Source: Mycobacterium gordonae (GTDB taxonomy: Bacteria > Actinomycetota > Actinomycetes > Mycobacteriales > Mycobacteriaceae). From it: a stretch of DNA of 64,000 bases. Of the stretch, positions 34,985 through 46,780 are shown piece after piece; position 1 is the stretch's first letter; the number at the start of each line of letters is the position of its first letter. Position numbers and translations under genes: made by a program. The notes under the pieces are model-generated. The model was not told the origin of the DNA. It saw nothing but the letters and a program-made list of their open reading frames with translations, and did not search any database. The DNA lies in the NCBI RefSeq assembly GCF_017086405.1, contig NZ_CP070973.1, forward strand, positions 2,108,001 to 2,172,000. The letters run 5' to 3'.

Positions 34985-35446
34985 TTACTTGTCTCGTTCC
35001 CAGTATTTCTCTGCTGCATACTCTATGTACTTTCTCAGGACATCTTCAAGCGATGTAAAGGTATGCCAAAATTCCCGAGCGTAGGACCCGGTCGATATCA
35101 CGGCATTGTTATTATTGTCGAGTATCAGCATATCTGTGTCGCCGATGAACTCGCCGATCACCCAGTCTGATTCGGTGACGTCGTAGCCGGACTCGGCGCG
35201 ATCCGCCGACACCCTCCTCGCCTCATCGGGATCATTCAAGTCAAGTCCACAAATGCCAAATCTCAAATCGCGCATGAGGAATCCACCAGCGGTACATCGC
35301 CAAAGCTCTCGCGCTTGGGGTGGGACGCCTGCAGGGATGTCAGTGTCAGTTAAGCCTTCGCGCAGTCGACTTGTCAGCGCCAACCCGTCCATGACATCCC
35401 GGACCTCGATTGTGGCGTTACGATAATCACGCAGAAATTCGAACAT
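34985..35446 (-). CDS. SMI1/KNR4 (SUKH) family immunity protein
   Basis: A 153-aa protein with the SUKH fold pattern: FGICGLDLND in the middle, WVIGEFIGDTDMLILDNN, VISTGSYAREFWHTFTSLEDVLRKYIEYAAEKYWE at the end. Such proteins neutralise nuclease toxins of polymorphic or contact-dependent systems. GC is clearly lower than in surrounding genes, a sign of transfer. ATG at 35446 follows GAGGTGATCAGAGAATC; the frame stays open further upstream into the toxin remnant. It is the only intact gene of the islet. Confidence 0.75.
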   Translation of the reverse strand: MFEFLRDYRNATIEVRDVMDGLALTSRLREGLTDTDIPAGVPPQARELWRCTAGGFLMRDLRFGICGLDLNDPDEARRVSADRAESGYDVTESDWVIGEFIGDTDMLILDNNNNAVISTGSYAREFWHTFTSLEDVLRKYIEYAAEKYWERDK

Positions 35447-35494
35447 GATTCTCTGATCACCTCGTATCTGTGCAGTCGACTCGATATCGCCCAA

Positions 35495-35846
35495 AGTTGT
35501 TCCACCACGGCGTAATTTGTTGATTGTGTAAACGCACGGAACGGGGATAAGGTTATCGAAGGAGTCGTCACCACCAAATTCGCGTGGCTTTGTGTGGTCA
35601 ATATCGTACAGGTTCCAACCGCCGGGAGGCTCTGCGTAGCCCGTGTCATGCCACCGTGGGATGAAGTAGGACCCGTCTCATCGAGATGCAGCGCGCAGAC
35701 TCGAATGCCAAAGGCGCTGAAAGTCCCTTCGGGTGGGGCGTAGTCGAGGACGACCGCACTCCGCACCTCATAGACCTCTGATGCAACACCACAACATCGC
35801 CGTCCCATTGCGGGCCTTGATCAGCCAAAATCTTAGTATCGGGCAT
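35495..35846 (-). pseudogene. Decayed toxin C-terminus with HNH-like nuclease motif
   Basis: Three reading-frame pieces on the reverse strand join into one degraded protein: MPDTKILADQGPQWDGDVVV (from 35846), then EVYEVRSAVVLDYAPPEGTF, then YFIPRWHDTGYAEPPGGWNL and YDIDHTKPREFGGDDSFDNLIPVP. The last segment has the DxDHxxPREFGG pattern of HNH-type toxin nucleases. At least two frameshifts and a TGA separate the pieces. The SUKH immunity gene follows directly on the same strand, the usual toxin-immunity order. Confidence 0.55.
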
Positions 35847-35959
35847 CCGTGCCCACTTTTGCCCACATTTGCTCGGTAGTTGCAGATATCTGCAGGTGCC
35901 GGGGGATAGCGGTTTTTGCTGGTGACAGCGGTTTACCCCGCCCTCACCAGGTGCCTGCT

Positions 35960-36054
35960 GAGAACCAGACTTCTCGGGGTCGGGGTCGGGGTCGGGATCG
36001 AGCTACGTGATCCGCAAGGCCGTGGTCACCGAGGATGACGACTGGGACTTCTAA
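35960..36054 (+). pseudogene. Remnant of a second nrdF 3-prime end
   Basis: From GAGAACCA at 35960 the sequence follows the end of nrdF2, with a one-base loss and an expanded (TCGGGG)n run coding SGSGSGSGS, then SYVIRKAVVTEDDDWDF and TAA at 36052. The final 41 bases repeat 34083-34123 with one mismatch. Its stop overlaps the stop of the convergent endonuclease-like gene, suggesting this was the resident nrdF tail. Confidence 0.85.
36014..36054 (+). repeat. Direct repeat, right copy: nrdF 3-prime end
   Basis: Right-hand partner of 34083-34123; see that entry. The copies are 1931 bp apart. Confidence 0.85.
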
Positions 36055-36587
36055 GAAGGTCGCAGCTCCGGCGGCCGCACCCAACTCTGCAAGACCGTGC
36101 GGCCGATCAACTGGCAGTTGTTGGTACGCGCCAATTGCCTTGCGGCAGGAGTGAATTCCTGGTTGCTGACGACGATGCTGCGGGTACAGCCGTGGTGGCG
36201 GGCCCCGGACACCACCTCCTGGACAGCTGAAATGCCGACCGGTTTGCCGTAGCGCTTGCACTGCACCGCCACGTAGTGGCCGTCCTTCTGCGCGACCAGG
36301 TCGACGCCATAGTCGCCGACCGGCGGGGTGAATGTGACGTCCCAGCCCGCACGGCCCAGGCGTGTGGCGATGTAGCTCTCGAACTCGACGCCGTCCATGG
36401 CATCGATCTCGTGCAAGGTCGTGCCGCGGCGCCCGCGCCGCGGCCATTCCCGGTTGGCCGCCCACCCGATCAGCACCACGCACAGCGCTGTCAGATAGAA
36501 CGCCAGGACGCCGGCCGCGAGGCTGCGCTCGACGATGCCGACGCCCACCGCGACGACCAGCGGGATGGCGATCAGGGCCCTTGTCAT
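36051..36587 (-). CDS. Membrane-anchored restriction endonuclease-like (Mrr-type) protein
   Basis: A 178-aa protein with two N-terminal hydrophobic segments (IAIPLVVAVGVGIVERSLAAG and VLAFYLTALCVVLIGWAA) and a C-terminal PD-(D/E)xK nuclease-like domain: MDGVEFESYIATRLGRAGW, GDYGVDLVA and VAVQCKRYGKPVGISAVQEVVSG. The Asp of GDYGVD and the QCK triad are present, so DNA cleavage is plausible. Such anchored Mrr-like proteins are common but poorly understood. ATG at 36587. Confidence 0.8.
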   Translation of the reverse strand: MTRALIAIPLVVAVGVGIVERSLAAGVLAFYLTALCVVLIGWAANREWPRRGRRGTTLHEIDAMDGVEFESYIATRLGRAGWDVTFTPPVGDYGVDLVAQKDGHYVAVQCKRYGKPVGISAVQEVVSGARHHGCTRSIVVSNQEFTPAARQLARTNNCQLIGRTVLQSWVRPPELRPS

Positions 36588-36785
36588 ACCGGGGTTATGC
36601 CGGGGTCATGCCGGGTCATGACCGGGCTATCGCGGGAGCCGTCTGCACGGGGCGATGATAAAGACCGGCGACGACAAGTCCGGCCCACTGGACACACGTG
36701 TGCGTGTCGTGAACGACGCATGAATTGTCGTCGCAGACGCCTTCGGAAGTGGCATCGTCGGCGTCGCTTTCGGGACACTGGGCGG

Positions 36786-37196
36786 GTGACGAAAGACCGT
36801 AACGATGGCGCTCACCCCCACTTCTTTCGCTCGGTGATCCGCTGGCTGCAGGCCGGCTATCCCGAAGGCGTGCCCGGGCCCGATCGGGTCCCGCTGTTCG
36901 CGTTGTTGCGCAGCACACCCCTGACCTCGGATCAGCTCAAGGAAGTCATCGACAACCTCACCGCGAAGGGGTCGCCGGCTGTCGCTGACGGCGTGATCGA
37001 CGGAAACGAAATCGCCGGGCAGATCGCCGAATTGACCCAGCGCGACCCCGGTCCGGAAAACGTCCGGCGGGTGGCCGCCACGCTCGCCGCCGCCGGGTGG
37101 CCGCTGGCCGGCATCGACGTCAGCGAAGTGATTCCCGGCGACGTGGACGGCGAAGCGGCCGAAGAGGTGGCGGCGCGGCTGCGGGCCGGCCTATAA
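36786..37196 (+). CDS. DUF3349 domain protein
   Basis: A 136-aa soluble protein like Rv3046c: [29 protein letters not shown], then [11 protein letters not shown] and the C-terminal [20 protein letters not shown]3349 proteins are small helical proteins confined to actinobacteria, of unknown function. GTG at 36786 follows GGGCGG. Its stop overlaps by six bases the convergent adhC stop. Confidence 0.8.
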   Translation: MTKDRNDGAHPHFFRSVIRWLQAGYPEGVPGPDRVPLFALLRSTPLTSDQLKEVIDNLTAKGSPAVADGVIDGNEIAGQIAELTQRDPGPENVRRVAATLAAAGWPLAGIDVSEVIPGDVDGEAAEEVAARLRAGL

Positions 37197-38231
37197 CGTC
37201 GAGATGTCGATCACGAAGCGGTAGCGCACGTCACTGGCCAGCACCCGTTCGTAGGCCTCGTTGACGTAATCGGCTGCGATGACCTCGATTTCGGGCGTCA
37301 CGTGGTGTTCGGCGCAGAAGTCGAGCATCTCCTGGGTCTCGGCGATGCCGCCGATGTTCGAACCGGACAGGCTGCGCCGCGCCGCGGCCAATGCGAATGC
37401 GTGCACTTCCATGGGGTGTTCGGGGATGCCGAGTTCGACCATGGTGCCGTCGACGTCGAGCAGGTTCATGTACTGGCCCAGGTCCAGGTTCGCCGAGACC
37501 GTGTTGAGGATCAGGTCGAAGCTGCCACGCAGTTTCTTGAAGGTGTCCGGGTCGGCAGTTGCGTAGTAATCGCTTGCACCCAAACGCAATCCGTCTTCCA
37601 TCTTCTTCAGCGATTGTGACAGTACGCTCACCTGGCAGCCCATCGCCGCGCCCAGCTTGACGCCCATGTGGCCCAGGCCGCCCAGGCCGACGATAGCCAG
37701 GCGGGTGTCCTGGCCGGCTTTCCAGTGCCGCAGCGGGGAGAACAGGGTGATGCCGGCGCACAGCAGCGGGGCCGCGGCGTCCAGCGGCAGCGACTCGGGG
37801 ATGTGCACGACGAAGCTCTCGTCCACCACGACGGCCTGGCTGTAACCGCCCTGAGTCGGGGTGCCGTCCTTGTCGGTGGAGTTATAGGTGAAGGTGGCGC
37901 CCTTCTTGCAGTACTGCTCCAGCCCGGCCTGGCAGCTGGTGCACTGGCCGCAGGAGTTGACCATGCAGCCGACGCCGACGTGGTCTCCGACTCGGTGCTT
38001 GGTCACCGCTGAGCCGACGGCAGTGACCACGCCGGCGATCTCGTGGCCGGGCACCACCGGATAGTTCGGTACGCCCCATTCGGCTTTGACGGTGTGGATG
38101 TCGGAGTGGCAGATTCCCGCAAACTTGATGTCGATGGCCACATCGTGCGGACCGGGATCGCGGCGTTCGATCGTGGTCTTGCTCAGCGGCTCGGTAGCCG
38201 ACGTGGCGGCGTATGCGGAAACGGTGCTCAT
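37191..38231 (-). CDS. adhC: NADP-dependent alcohol dehydrogenase AdhC
   Basis: A 346-aa zinc dehydrogenase of cinnamyl-alcohol type, same length as Rv3045. Catalytic zinc residues lie in GICHSDIHT and GHEIAGVV; structural zinc in [15 protein letters not shown]; cofactor motif GLGGLGHMG. It reduces aromatic and aliphatic aldehydes with NADPH. Three ATG codons are stacked at 38237, 38234 and 38231; the last has AGGA at the best distance and gives MSTVSAYAA. Confidence 0.9.
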   Translation of the reverse strand: MSTVSAYAATSATEPLSKTTIERRDPGPHDVAIDIKFAGICHSDIHTVKAEWGVPNYPVVPGHEIAGVVTAVGSAVTKHRVGDHVGVGCMVNSCGQCTSCQAGLEQYCKKGATFTYNSTDKDGTPTQGGYSQAVVVDESFVVHIPESLPLDAAAPLLCAGITLFSPLRHWKAGQDTRLAIVGLGGLGHMGVKLGAAMGCQVSVLSQSLKKMEDGLRLGASDYYATADPDTFKKLRGSFDLILNTVSANLDLGQYMNLLDVDGTMVELGIPEHPMEVHAFALAAARRSLSGSNIGGIAETQEMLDFCAEHHVTPEIEVIAADYVNEAYERVLASDVRYRFVIDISTL

Positions 38232-38322
38232 CATCATCCTCTGCGAATTGGTTGCGCTCTGATAAAGGTTAGCTAAGGTAACGGTCTGCACGCCAGTTGC
38301 GGGGGCGTTGCGCTGGTCACTC

Positions 38323-39405
38323 TCAGTTGATGGGTGCGTTGATCCAACGAAGGTCATCAACGATGCCGCGGGCCGCGATCATTCCCTCACCGGTCTGCCA
38401 GATCTCGTCGTTGACCACGAAGATCCGGTTGTCGCGGTTGGCGCCCAGCTTGCGCCAGGGGGCGCTGTCCAAGACGGTGGCCGCGCGCTCGGCGGCCGCG
38501 GTGGAGGCGCACGACACATAGATGATGTCGCCGTCGGCAGCGGAAAAGTCGGGGTTCTTGCTCAGGTCGGTGTCGGTGGCGCCGAATTCCAGGTAGGGCT
38601 TGTCGGTGAACCGCTGCGCCGTGGGACGGTCCACACCGACCGCTGCCAAGACGCTGCCGGGAAAGTTGTTGGCCCCGTAGACCCGCAGCGCGCTGGTGGT
38701 CAGCTGAACCACCGACACCTGAAAATGGGGTGCGTCGTGTTTGGCGCCGACATCTCTGGCGCGCTGCCGGAAGCCGGTGATCAGCGCCTCAGCTGCAGCG
38801 CCGCGAGCCGTCGCGGCGCCGACGCCGCGCAAGTTGTCCTCCCAGGCCGCGCCCGGGGCCGCGGTGAACACGGTCGGCGCGATCGCCGCCAGTTGCGGAT
38901 ACAACGTCGGCGTCCACGCCACCGACCCCAGAATCAGGTCGGGGCGGGCTGCGGCGATGGCCTTCAGGTCCGGTGCGTTGCGCGCACCGGCGCCCGGCAC
39001 GTCGTGAATCACCTTGCCCAGATACGACGGCTGATTCGACGATCCGTCCGGCTCCGCCGCCGCGACCACCCGCGATTGCAGACCGAGTGCACACAGCGAG
39101 TCGAGTTGATCTCCGGACAGCACGACGATGCGCTGGGGATCGGCCGGCACCTGGGCCTCGCCCGGAACTACTCCGGCCGCGTTGCGGGCCGGCCGCGGGG
39201 GACCGGGGTCAGGGGCGGCCGCTTCCCGCGCACATGATTCGTCGGGCTTGCGGTCGTTGCCCAGCACTCCGGCGCCCGCTATCTGGGTGGTCGGGGTGAC
39301 CAGTGAGGACGCCGATGTCGGATGATCCGAACCGCAGGCGGAGGTCAGGAGCAGCGCGACCGCCGCCACGGCGCCCAGAGGAGTTCGCAGGCCGCCGGAT
39401 TGCAC
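38323..39405 (-). CDS. fecB: Iron-siderophore binding lipoprotein FecB
   Basis: A 360-aa periplasmic binding protein with signal peptide [17 protein letters not shown] (lipidated Cys about 24) and a helical-backbone PBP fold: [50 protein letters not shown] and the C-terminal [25 protein letters not shown]. Equivalent to Rv3044, which binds ferric carboxymycobactin and haem. Tandem with adhC on the reverse strand, 91 bp apart. Confidence 0.9.
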   Translation of the reverse strand: MQSGGLRTPLGAVAAVALLLTSACGSDHPTSASSLVTPTTQIAGAGVLGNDRKPDESCAREAAAPDPGPPRPARNAAGVVPGEAQVPADPQRIVVLSGDQLDSLCALGLQSRVVAAAEPDGSSNQPSYLGKVIHDVPGAGARNAPDLKAIAAARPDLILGSVAWTPTLYPQLAAIAPTVFTAAPGAAWEDNLRGVGAATARGAAAEALITGFRQRARDVGAKHDAPHFQVSVVQLTTSALRVYGANNFPGSVLAAVGVDRPTAQRFTDKPYLEFGATDTDLSKNPDFSAADGDIIYVSCASTAAAERAATVLDSAPWRKLGANRDNRIFVVNDEIWQTGEGMIAARGIVDDLRWINAPIN

Positions 39406-39492
39406 GCGTCCGACGGTAACATCCGGCCTGCTCAGACCACGGCGGTCGGGCGGGTGGCGGGCTCTCGCAAAACGAAATACGACAGTTTGTAG

Positions 39493-42591
<3,099 letters not shown>

Positions 42592-42597
42592 CGCTTG

Positions 42598-42651
42598 GCG
42601 AGCAGACACAAAGGCACCCCGGAGCGCCTGCTCTCAGGAGCTTTTGTGTCT
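42598..42651. terminator. serB2 terminator hairpin, split by IS110
   Basis: GCGAGCAGACACAAA at 42598-42612 pairs with TTTGTGTCT at 42643-42651; the missing outer part GCTCGC is found at 44289-44294 on the far side of IS110. Rejoined, the arms are a perfect 15-bp stem just seven bases after the serB2 stop. Confidence 0.75.
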
Positions 42652-42701
42652 CTCTCGAAAATGTGGTGACCCAAAGTTGGTGCGTGATTGGGGTGCCGGT
42701 G

Positions 42702-43994
42702 TTAGGCAGCTCCGGTGAGCGGTTCGAGAATGACGTTGTAGCCAAGATTCTCCAGTTGCTTGATTGCTTTGGCTTTGGTCTGCCCAGGGTTGTGCCGGGT
42801 GTAGTAGTCGGGTCCTGGATCCTGGTAGAAGGCGCCATTGATCAGCATGTTGTAGGCGTCGGTGAGCATCTTGTGTTCGAGGGCAACCAAAGCGATCTGG
42901 CCGGTTGATGAGCGGCGCTTGGGTTTGTTCTGGTTATGGCGCTTGGGTAGGGGTCGGTGAGTGCCGGCGATACGTCGGTAGCGGACGCTGTAGTAGGTGT
43001 CGTTGCTGCGGGCCGCCGACAGGGCCGCAACACCAAGTGCGGCTTTGAGGTGACGGTTACCGGGCAGGATGGACGCCGATTTGACCCGGCCCGCGGATTC
43101 GTTACAGCCCGGCACCACCCCGGCCCAGGACGCCAAATGCCCGGCGGTGGGAAACACGCTCATATCGCCGCCGGTTTCGGCGATGAACACAGTGGCGACC
43201 AGCTCAGACCACCCCGGGATACTCATCAGCAGTTCCCGGGTCGCGCAAAAAGGTTCGATCACCTCCTCGATGCGCTCATCAAGACGGGCGAGGTCGGCGT
43301 CGTGGGCATCGAGGCGGTCAAGGTATAACCGCACCATAAACGCGTGATGGTCGGTGAATCGCCCACGCAGCGCGTCGGTGAGCTGCGGGATCTTCTTGCG
43401 CAGGGTCCCTTTGGCTAGATCGGCGAGCGTCGCCGGATCGCGCTGGCCGGCACACAGCGCTTCGAGCATCGCCCGCCCCGAGACGCCGATGATCTCTGAG
43501 GCCACCGCGGAGAGTTTGATCCCAGTGTCTTCCAGTAGCTTTTCGAGCCGCTGGATCTCTTTGGTGCGCTCGCGGGTAATCACGGTGCGCGCCCGGGTCA
43601 GGTCGCGCAACACCCGAATCGGCGGTGGCGGCACGAACGATGCGCGCAACAGCCCATGGGCTCCCAGATCGGCCAGCCACGCCGCGTCGGAGACATCGGT
43701 CTTGCGGCCGGGGACGTTGCGTGCCGCTTTGGCGTTGACCAGGGTCACGTTCAACTGCTCTTCGAGCAGGTAGTAAAACGGTTTCCAGTAGTCCGAGGTG
43801 GACTCGATCACCACACACTCAACGTGCTCGGCCACCAGATGCTCGCGCAACGCCAGGATCTCGTTGGTCATCGAGCCCCACGTGGTCACCGTCGTCGACG
43901 TCGCCCGTCGGCCCTGCCCCTGAACACGGATACATGCCTTGGCGTCCTTCTTGGAAACGTCGAGGGCCGCGCACCGCGCATAAACGACTTCCAT
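42702..43994 (-). CDS. IS110-family transposase (DEDD recombinase)
   Basis: This 430-aa recombinase has the N-terminal RuvC-like DEDD domain (AALDVSKKDAKA, IESTSDYWKPFYYLL, KTDVSDAAWLADL) and the C-terminal Transposase_20 domain with the nucleophile serine region (IPGWSELVATVFIAETGGDMSVFPTAGHLASWAGVVPG, NRHLKAAL). It excises and inserts the element through a circular intermediate guided by a bridge RNA. ATG at 43994 follows GGAGGTGAG. No frameshift, so the element may be active. Confidence 0.92.
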   Translation of the reverse strand: MEVVYARCAALDVSKKDAKACIRVQGQGRRATSTTVTTWGSMTNEILALREHLVAEHVECVVIESTSDYWKPFYYLLEEQLNVTLVNAKAARNVPGRKTDVSDAAWLADLGAHGLLRASFVPPPPIRVLRDLTRARTVITRERTKEIQRLEKLLEDTGIKLSAVASEIIGVSGRAMLEALCAGQRDPATLADLAKGTLRKKIPQLTDALRGRFTDHHAFMVRLYLDRLDAHDADLARLDERIEEVIEPFCATRELLMSIPGWSELVATVFIAETGGDMSVFPTAGHLASWAGVVPGCNESAGRVKSASILPGNRHLKAALGVAALSAARSNDTYYSVRYRRIAGTHRPLPKRHNQNKPKRRSSTGQIALVALEHKMLTDAYNMLINGAFYQDPGPDYYTRHNPGQTKAKAIKQLENLGYNVILEPLTGAA

Positions 43995-43997
43995 GAT

Positions 43998-44288
43998 TAC
44001 TCACCTCCAAAACACGTGCTATCAAGGGTGTTTCGGGGAGAGCGAAAACAAAACAGGAGTCTCTCTCGCGTGCTCACAGGCAACAATCCACCGCCCCCGC
44101 AACCAACACAGGGGTGCTCTCCAGCCCCAAGCTGCTCGGCGTGCTCAGAGCAACACAGACGCAACGGGGTCAACCGAAACACCCCTCAAGGGTCGACCCG
44201 CCCGACTCGCTGCGCAACCACCTCACCAGGCCGAACGCGCCGCACTAATTTTCATCCTCCACCGCGGGGCGCAGCCCCCCAGATAGCT
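43998..44288 (-). ncRNA. Candidate IS110 bridge RNA region
   Basis: The non-coding left end of IS110-group elements, upstream of the transposase, encodes the bridge RNA. Here about 290 bases have no gene and lie in that position and strand. Short stems can be seen (for example ACCGCGGGGCGCAGCCCC near 44261), but the target- and donor-binding loops were not resolved. Confidence 0.45.
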
Positions 44289-44348
44289 GCTCGCGGGGTA
44301 ACGCGACCCGGCGGTCCGAGCCGCTACGCGGTACGGCACGATGAGCGG

Positions 44349-45191
44349 GTGCCCGAACCCGGCTCTCTCGAGGCCGATCCAGACCTGTTGATCGACTTCA
44401 AAAATGTGTCTCTGCGCCGTGGCGGCCGCACCCTGGTCGGCCCTCTGGACTGGGCCGTCGAACTCGACGAACGCTGGGTGATCATCGGCCCCAACGGCGC
44501 CGGCAAGACGTCGCTGCTGCGCATCGCGGCGGCCACCGAACACCCGACCAGCGGCACCGCGTTCGTGCTGGGGGAGCGGCTCGGCCGCGTCGACGTCAGC
44601 GAGCTGCGGTCCCGGATCGGCCTGAGCTCGTCCTCGCTGGCCCAGCGCATCCCGTCCGACGAAGTGGTGCGCGACCTTGTCGTCTCGGCCGGCTACTCGG
44701 TGCTGGGCCGCTGGCGGGAGCGATACGAGGACGTCGACTATCGCCGAGCGGTCGACATGCTGGAAAGCCTGGGCGCCGAGCACCTGGCCGATCGCACCTA
44801 CGGAACGTTGTCCGAAGGCGAACGCAAGAGGGTGCTGATCGCCCGCGCGTTGATGACCGATCCCGAGCTGCTGCTGCTCGACGAGCCCGCCGCCGGCCTG
44901 GACCTGGGCGGCCGCGAGGAACTGGTGGCCCGGCTGGCCGATCTGGCCGCCGACCCCGACGCGCCGGCGCTGGTTCTGGTCACTCACCACGTCGAGGAAG
45001 TGCCACCCGGCTTCAGCCATTGCCTGCTGCTCTCCGAGGCCGAAGTCGTCGCATCGGGCCTGCTGCCCGACGTGCTGACTGCCGAGAATCTCTCGTTGGC
45101 GTTCGGACAGCGGATTGCCCTCGACGTGGTCGACGGACGCTACTTCGCCCGCCGGGTCCGCACCCGCGCGGCTCATCGGAGGCGCCCATGA
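44349..45191 (+). CDS. ABC transporter ATP-binding protein
   Basis: A 280-aa ATPase (Rv3041c equivalent) with Walker A GPNGAGKTS, Q-loop region GLSSSSLAQR, signature LSEGE, Walker B LLLLDEPAAGLD and switch THHVEEV. No membrane subunit is encoded nearby, and the family (ModF/YbbL-like) may not transport. GTG at 44349; an ATG at 44341 is out of frame. Its stop overlaps the Nudix start (ATGA), so the two are translationally coupled. The IS110 end lies 60 bp upstream. Confidence 0.9.
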   Translation: MPEPGSLEADPDLLIDFKNVSLRRGGRTLVGPLDWAVELDERWVIIGPNGAGKTSLLRIAAATEHPTSGTAFVLGERLGRVDVSELRSRIGLSSSSLAQRIPSDEVVRDLVVSAGYSVLGRWRERYEDVDYRRAVDMLESLGAEHLADRTYGTLSEGERKRVLIARALMTDPELLLLDEPAAGLDLGGREELVARLADLAADPDAPALVLVTHHVEEVPPGFSHCLLLSEAEVVASGLLPDVLTAENLSLAFGQRIALDVVDGRYFARRVRTRAAHRRRP

Positions 45192-46006
45192 ATGAGCCCC
45201 ACGTGCCGCTACCGGCCCGCCCGGCCGCCACCGTCATGCTTGTCCGCGATGCCCCAGGTGGCCTGAACATCTTCCTGATGCGCCGCCACTCCGCGATGGA
45301 ATTCGCCCCTGGGGTCATCGTCTTTCCCGGTGGCGGGGTCGACGACCGCGACCGCAATGCTGATATCGCCTGGGCGGGCCCCCCGCCGGATTGGTGGGCG
45401 CAGCGGTTCGGCATCGAAACCGCCCTGGCCATCGCGCTGGTTTGCTCGGCAGCGCGGGAAACCTTCGAGGAGTCCGGGGTGCTGTTCGCCGGACCGGCCG
45501 ACGATCCCAACGGAATCGTCGGCGACGCGTCGGTGTACCGCGAGTCGCGCCACGCGCTGGCAGCCCGCACGCTGTCCTTCGCTGACTTCCTGCGTACCGA
45601 GAACCTGGTGCTGCGCTCGGACCTGCTGCGGCCCTGGGCGAACTGGGTCACTCCGGAGGCCGAGCGCACGCGTCGCTACGACACCTACTTCTTCGTGGCG
45701 GCCCTGCCCGAGGGGCAGCGCGCCGACGGCGAGAACACCGAATCCGATCTGTCGGGCTGGGCCCTTCCGCGGGACGCTATCGCCGACTTCGAGGCCGGTC
45801 GCAACGTGCTGCTGCCGCCCACCTGGACGCAGCTGGACTCGCTGGCGGGCCACAGCGTCGCCGAAGTGCTGGCCGTGGAACGTCAGATCGTGCCGATCCA
45901 GCCGCTGCTAGAGAAGCGTGGCGACAACTGGGTCTTCGAGTTCTTCGACTCCGACCGCTACCACCGGGCCCGCGAAGCGGGCGGATCGATGACGTGGCCG
46001 CTTTGA
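45188..46006 (+). CDS. Nudix hydrolase
   Basis: A 272-aa Nudix protein (Rv3040c equivalent) of the larger CoA-pyrophosphatase-like group: [13 protein letters not shown], a long insert with [16 protein letters not shown], then [13 protein letters not shown] carrying the metal-binding glutamates. Likely hydrolyses a nucleoside diphosphate or acyl-CoA derivative. ATG overlaps the preceding stop; the next gene echA17 overlaps its stop, so ABC, Nudix and echA17 form a tight operon. Confidence 0.88.
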   Translation: MNEPHVPLPARPAATVMLVRDAPGGLNIFLMRRHSAMEFAPGVIVFPGGGVDDRDRNADIAWAGPPPDWWAQRFGIETALAIALVCSAARETFEESGVLFAGPADDPNGIVGDASVYRESRHALAARTLSFADFLRTENLVLRSDLLRPWANWVTPEAERTRRYDTYFFVAALPEGQRADGENTESDLSGWALPRDAIADFEAGRNVLLPPTWTQLDSLAGHSVAEVLAVERQIVPIQPLLEKRGDNWVFEFFDSDRYHRAREAGGSMTWPL

Positions 46007-46770
46007 GTGAATTCGTGAGCGTCATGGTCAGCGACGGCTCCCAGGACCCCGGTATGGCCATGCTGTTGCTGTCGCGGCCACCCACCAACGCGATGACCCG
46101 GCAGGTCTACCGGGAGATCGCCGCCGCTGCCGAAGAGTTGGGCCGCCGCGACGACGTCGCCGCGGTGATCCTCTTCGGCGGCCACGAGATCTTCTCCGCC
46201 GGCGACGACATGCCTGAACTGCGGACCCTCAGTCCGGCCGAAGCCGGCACCGCGGCCCGCGTACGGCGCGAGGCCATCGACGCGGTGGCTGCGATCCCGA
46301 AGCCCACCGTGGCGGCCATCACCGGCTACGCCCTGGGCGCCGGGCTGACGCTGGCGCTGGCCGCCGACTGGCGGGTCAGTGGCGACAACGTGAAGTTCGG
46401 CGCGACCGAGATCCTGGCCGGCCTGGTGCCCGGCGGCGGCGGAATGGCCCGGCTGACCCGCACGGTCGGACCGAGCCGGGCCAAAGAGCTGGTGTACAGC
46501 GGTCGGTTCTTCGATGCCGAGGAGGCGCTGACGCTGGGTCTGATCGATGACATGGTGGCCCCGGACAACGTCTACGATGCCGCCGCGACCTGGGCTCGAG
46601 GCTTCTTGGACGGTCCCCGGCCGGCCCTGGCCGCGGCCAAGGCCGGAATCAACGCCGTGTACGACAGCTCCTGGGAGGCCGAACGGCACGCCGCCGAAGA
46701 CCGCCGTTACGTCGAGGTGTTCACCGCTGGTCAGGACGCTGGCGCGAAGGGTGACAGCAGCGGCGGTTAG
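46003..46770 (+). CDS. echA17: Enoyl-CoA hydratase/isomerase family protein EchA17
   Basis: A 255-aa crotonase-fold protein. The oxyanion hole appears as FSAGDDM and [18 protein letters not shown]; the two candidate catalytic glutamates lie in [16 protein letters not shown] and [11 protein letters not shown]. Likely hydrates or isomerises an enoyl-CoA. The start is uncertain: TTG at 46003 overlaps the Nudix stop and gives the family-like [14 protein letters not shown] at 45994 would add three residues. Third gene of the ABC-Nudix-echA17 operon. Confidence 0.85.
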   Translation: MSEFVSVMVSDGSQDPGMAMLLLSRPPTNAMTRQVYREIAAAAEELGRRDDVAAVILFGGHEIFSAGDDMPELRTLSPAEAGTAARVRREAIDAVAAIPKPTVAAITGYALGAGLTLALAADWRVSGDNVKFGATEILAGLVPGGGGMARLTRTVGPSRAKELVYSGRFFDAEEALTLGLIDDMVAPDNVYDAAATWARGFLDGPRPALAAAKAGINAVYDSSWEAERHAAEDRRYVEVFTAGQDAGAKGDSSGG

Positions 46771-46780
46771 GCTGCCCTGC

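Larger units (their letters stand above)
42652..44288 (-). mobile_element. IS110-family insertion sequence
   Basis: An element of about 1637 bp without terminal inverted repeats. The transposase runs on the reverse strand, with a 50-base right end and a 294-base left end. A CT dinucleotide lies at both junctions (42650-42651 and 44287-44288), matching the core duplication of IS110 elements. Boundaries were deduced by restoring the serB2 terminator stem, TTTGTGTCT joined to GCTCGC. Confidence 0.8.

Noticed and set aside
35974..35997. (TCGGGG)n short tandem repeat, considered as a CRISPR or replication repeat.
   Set aside because: It is a coding repeat (Ser-Gly) in the nrdF tail remnant. No CRISPR array was seen in the window.
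38264..38284. AAAGGTTAGCTAAGGTAAC-like sequence upstream of adhC, considered as an IdeR iron box.
   Set aside because: Only half of the 19-bp consensus fits and the right arm reads AAGG instead of AACC.
42646..44064. GTCTCTCTCG direct repeat (42648 and 44055) considered as the IS110 boundaries.
   Set aside because: It would leave only about 70 bases of left end, too short for this family, whereas the CT-flanked boundaries restore the serB2 terminator exactly.
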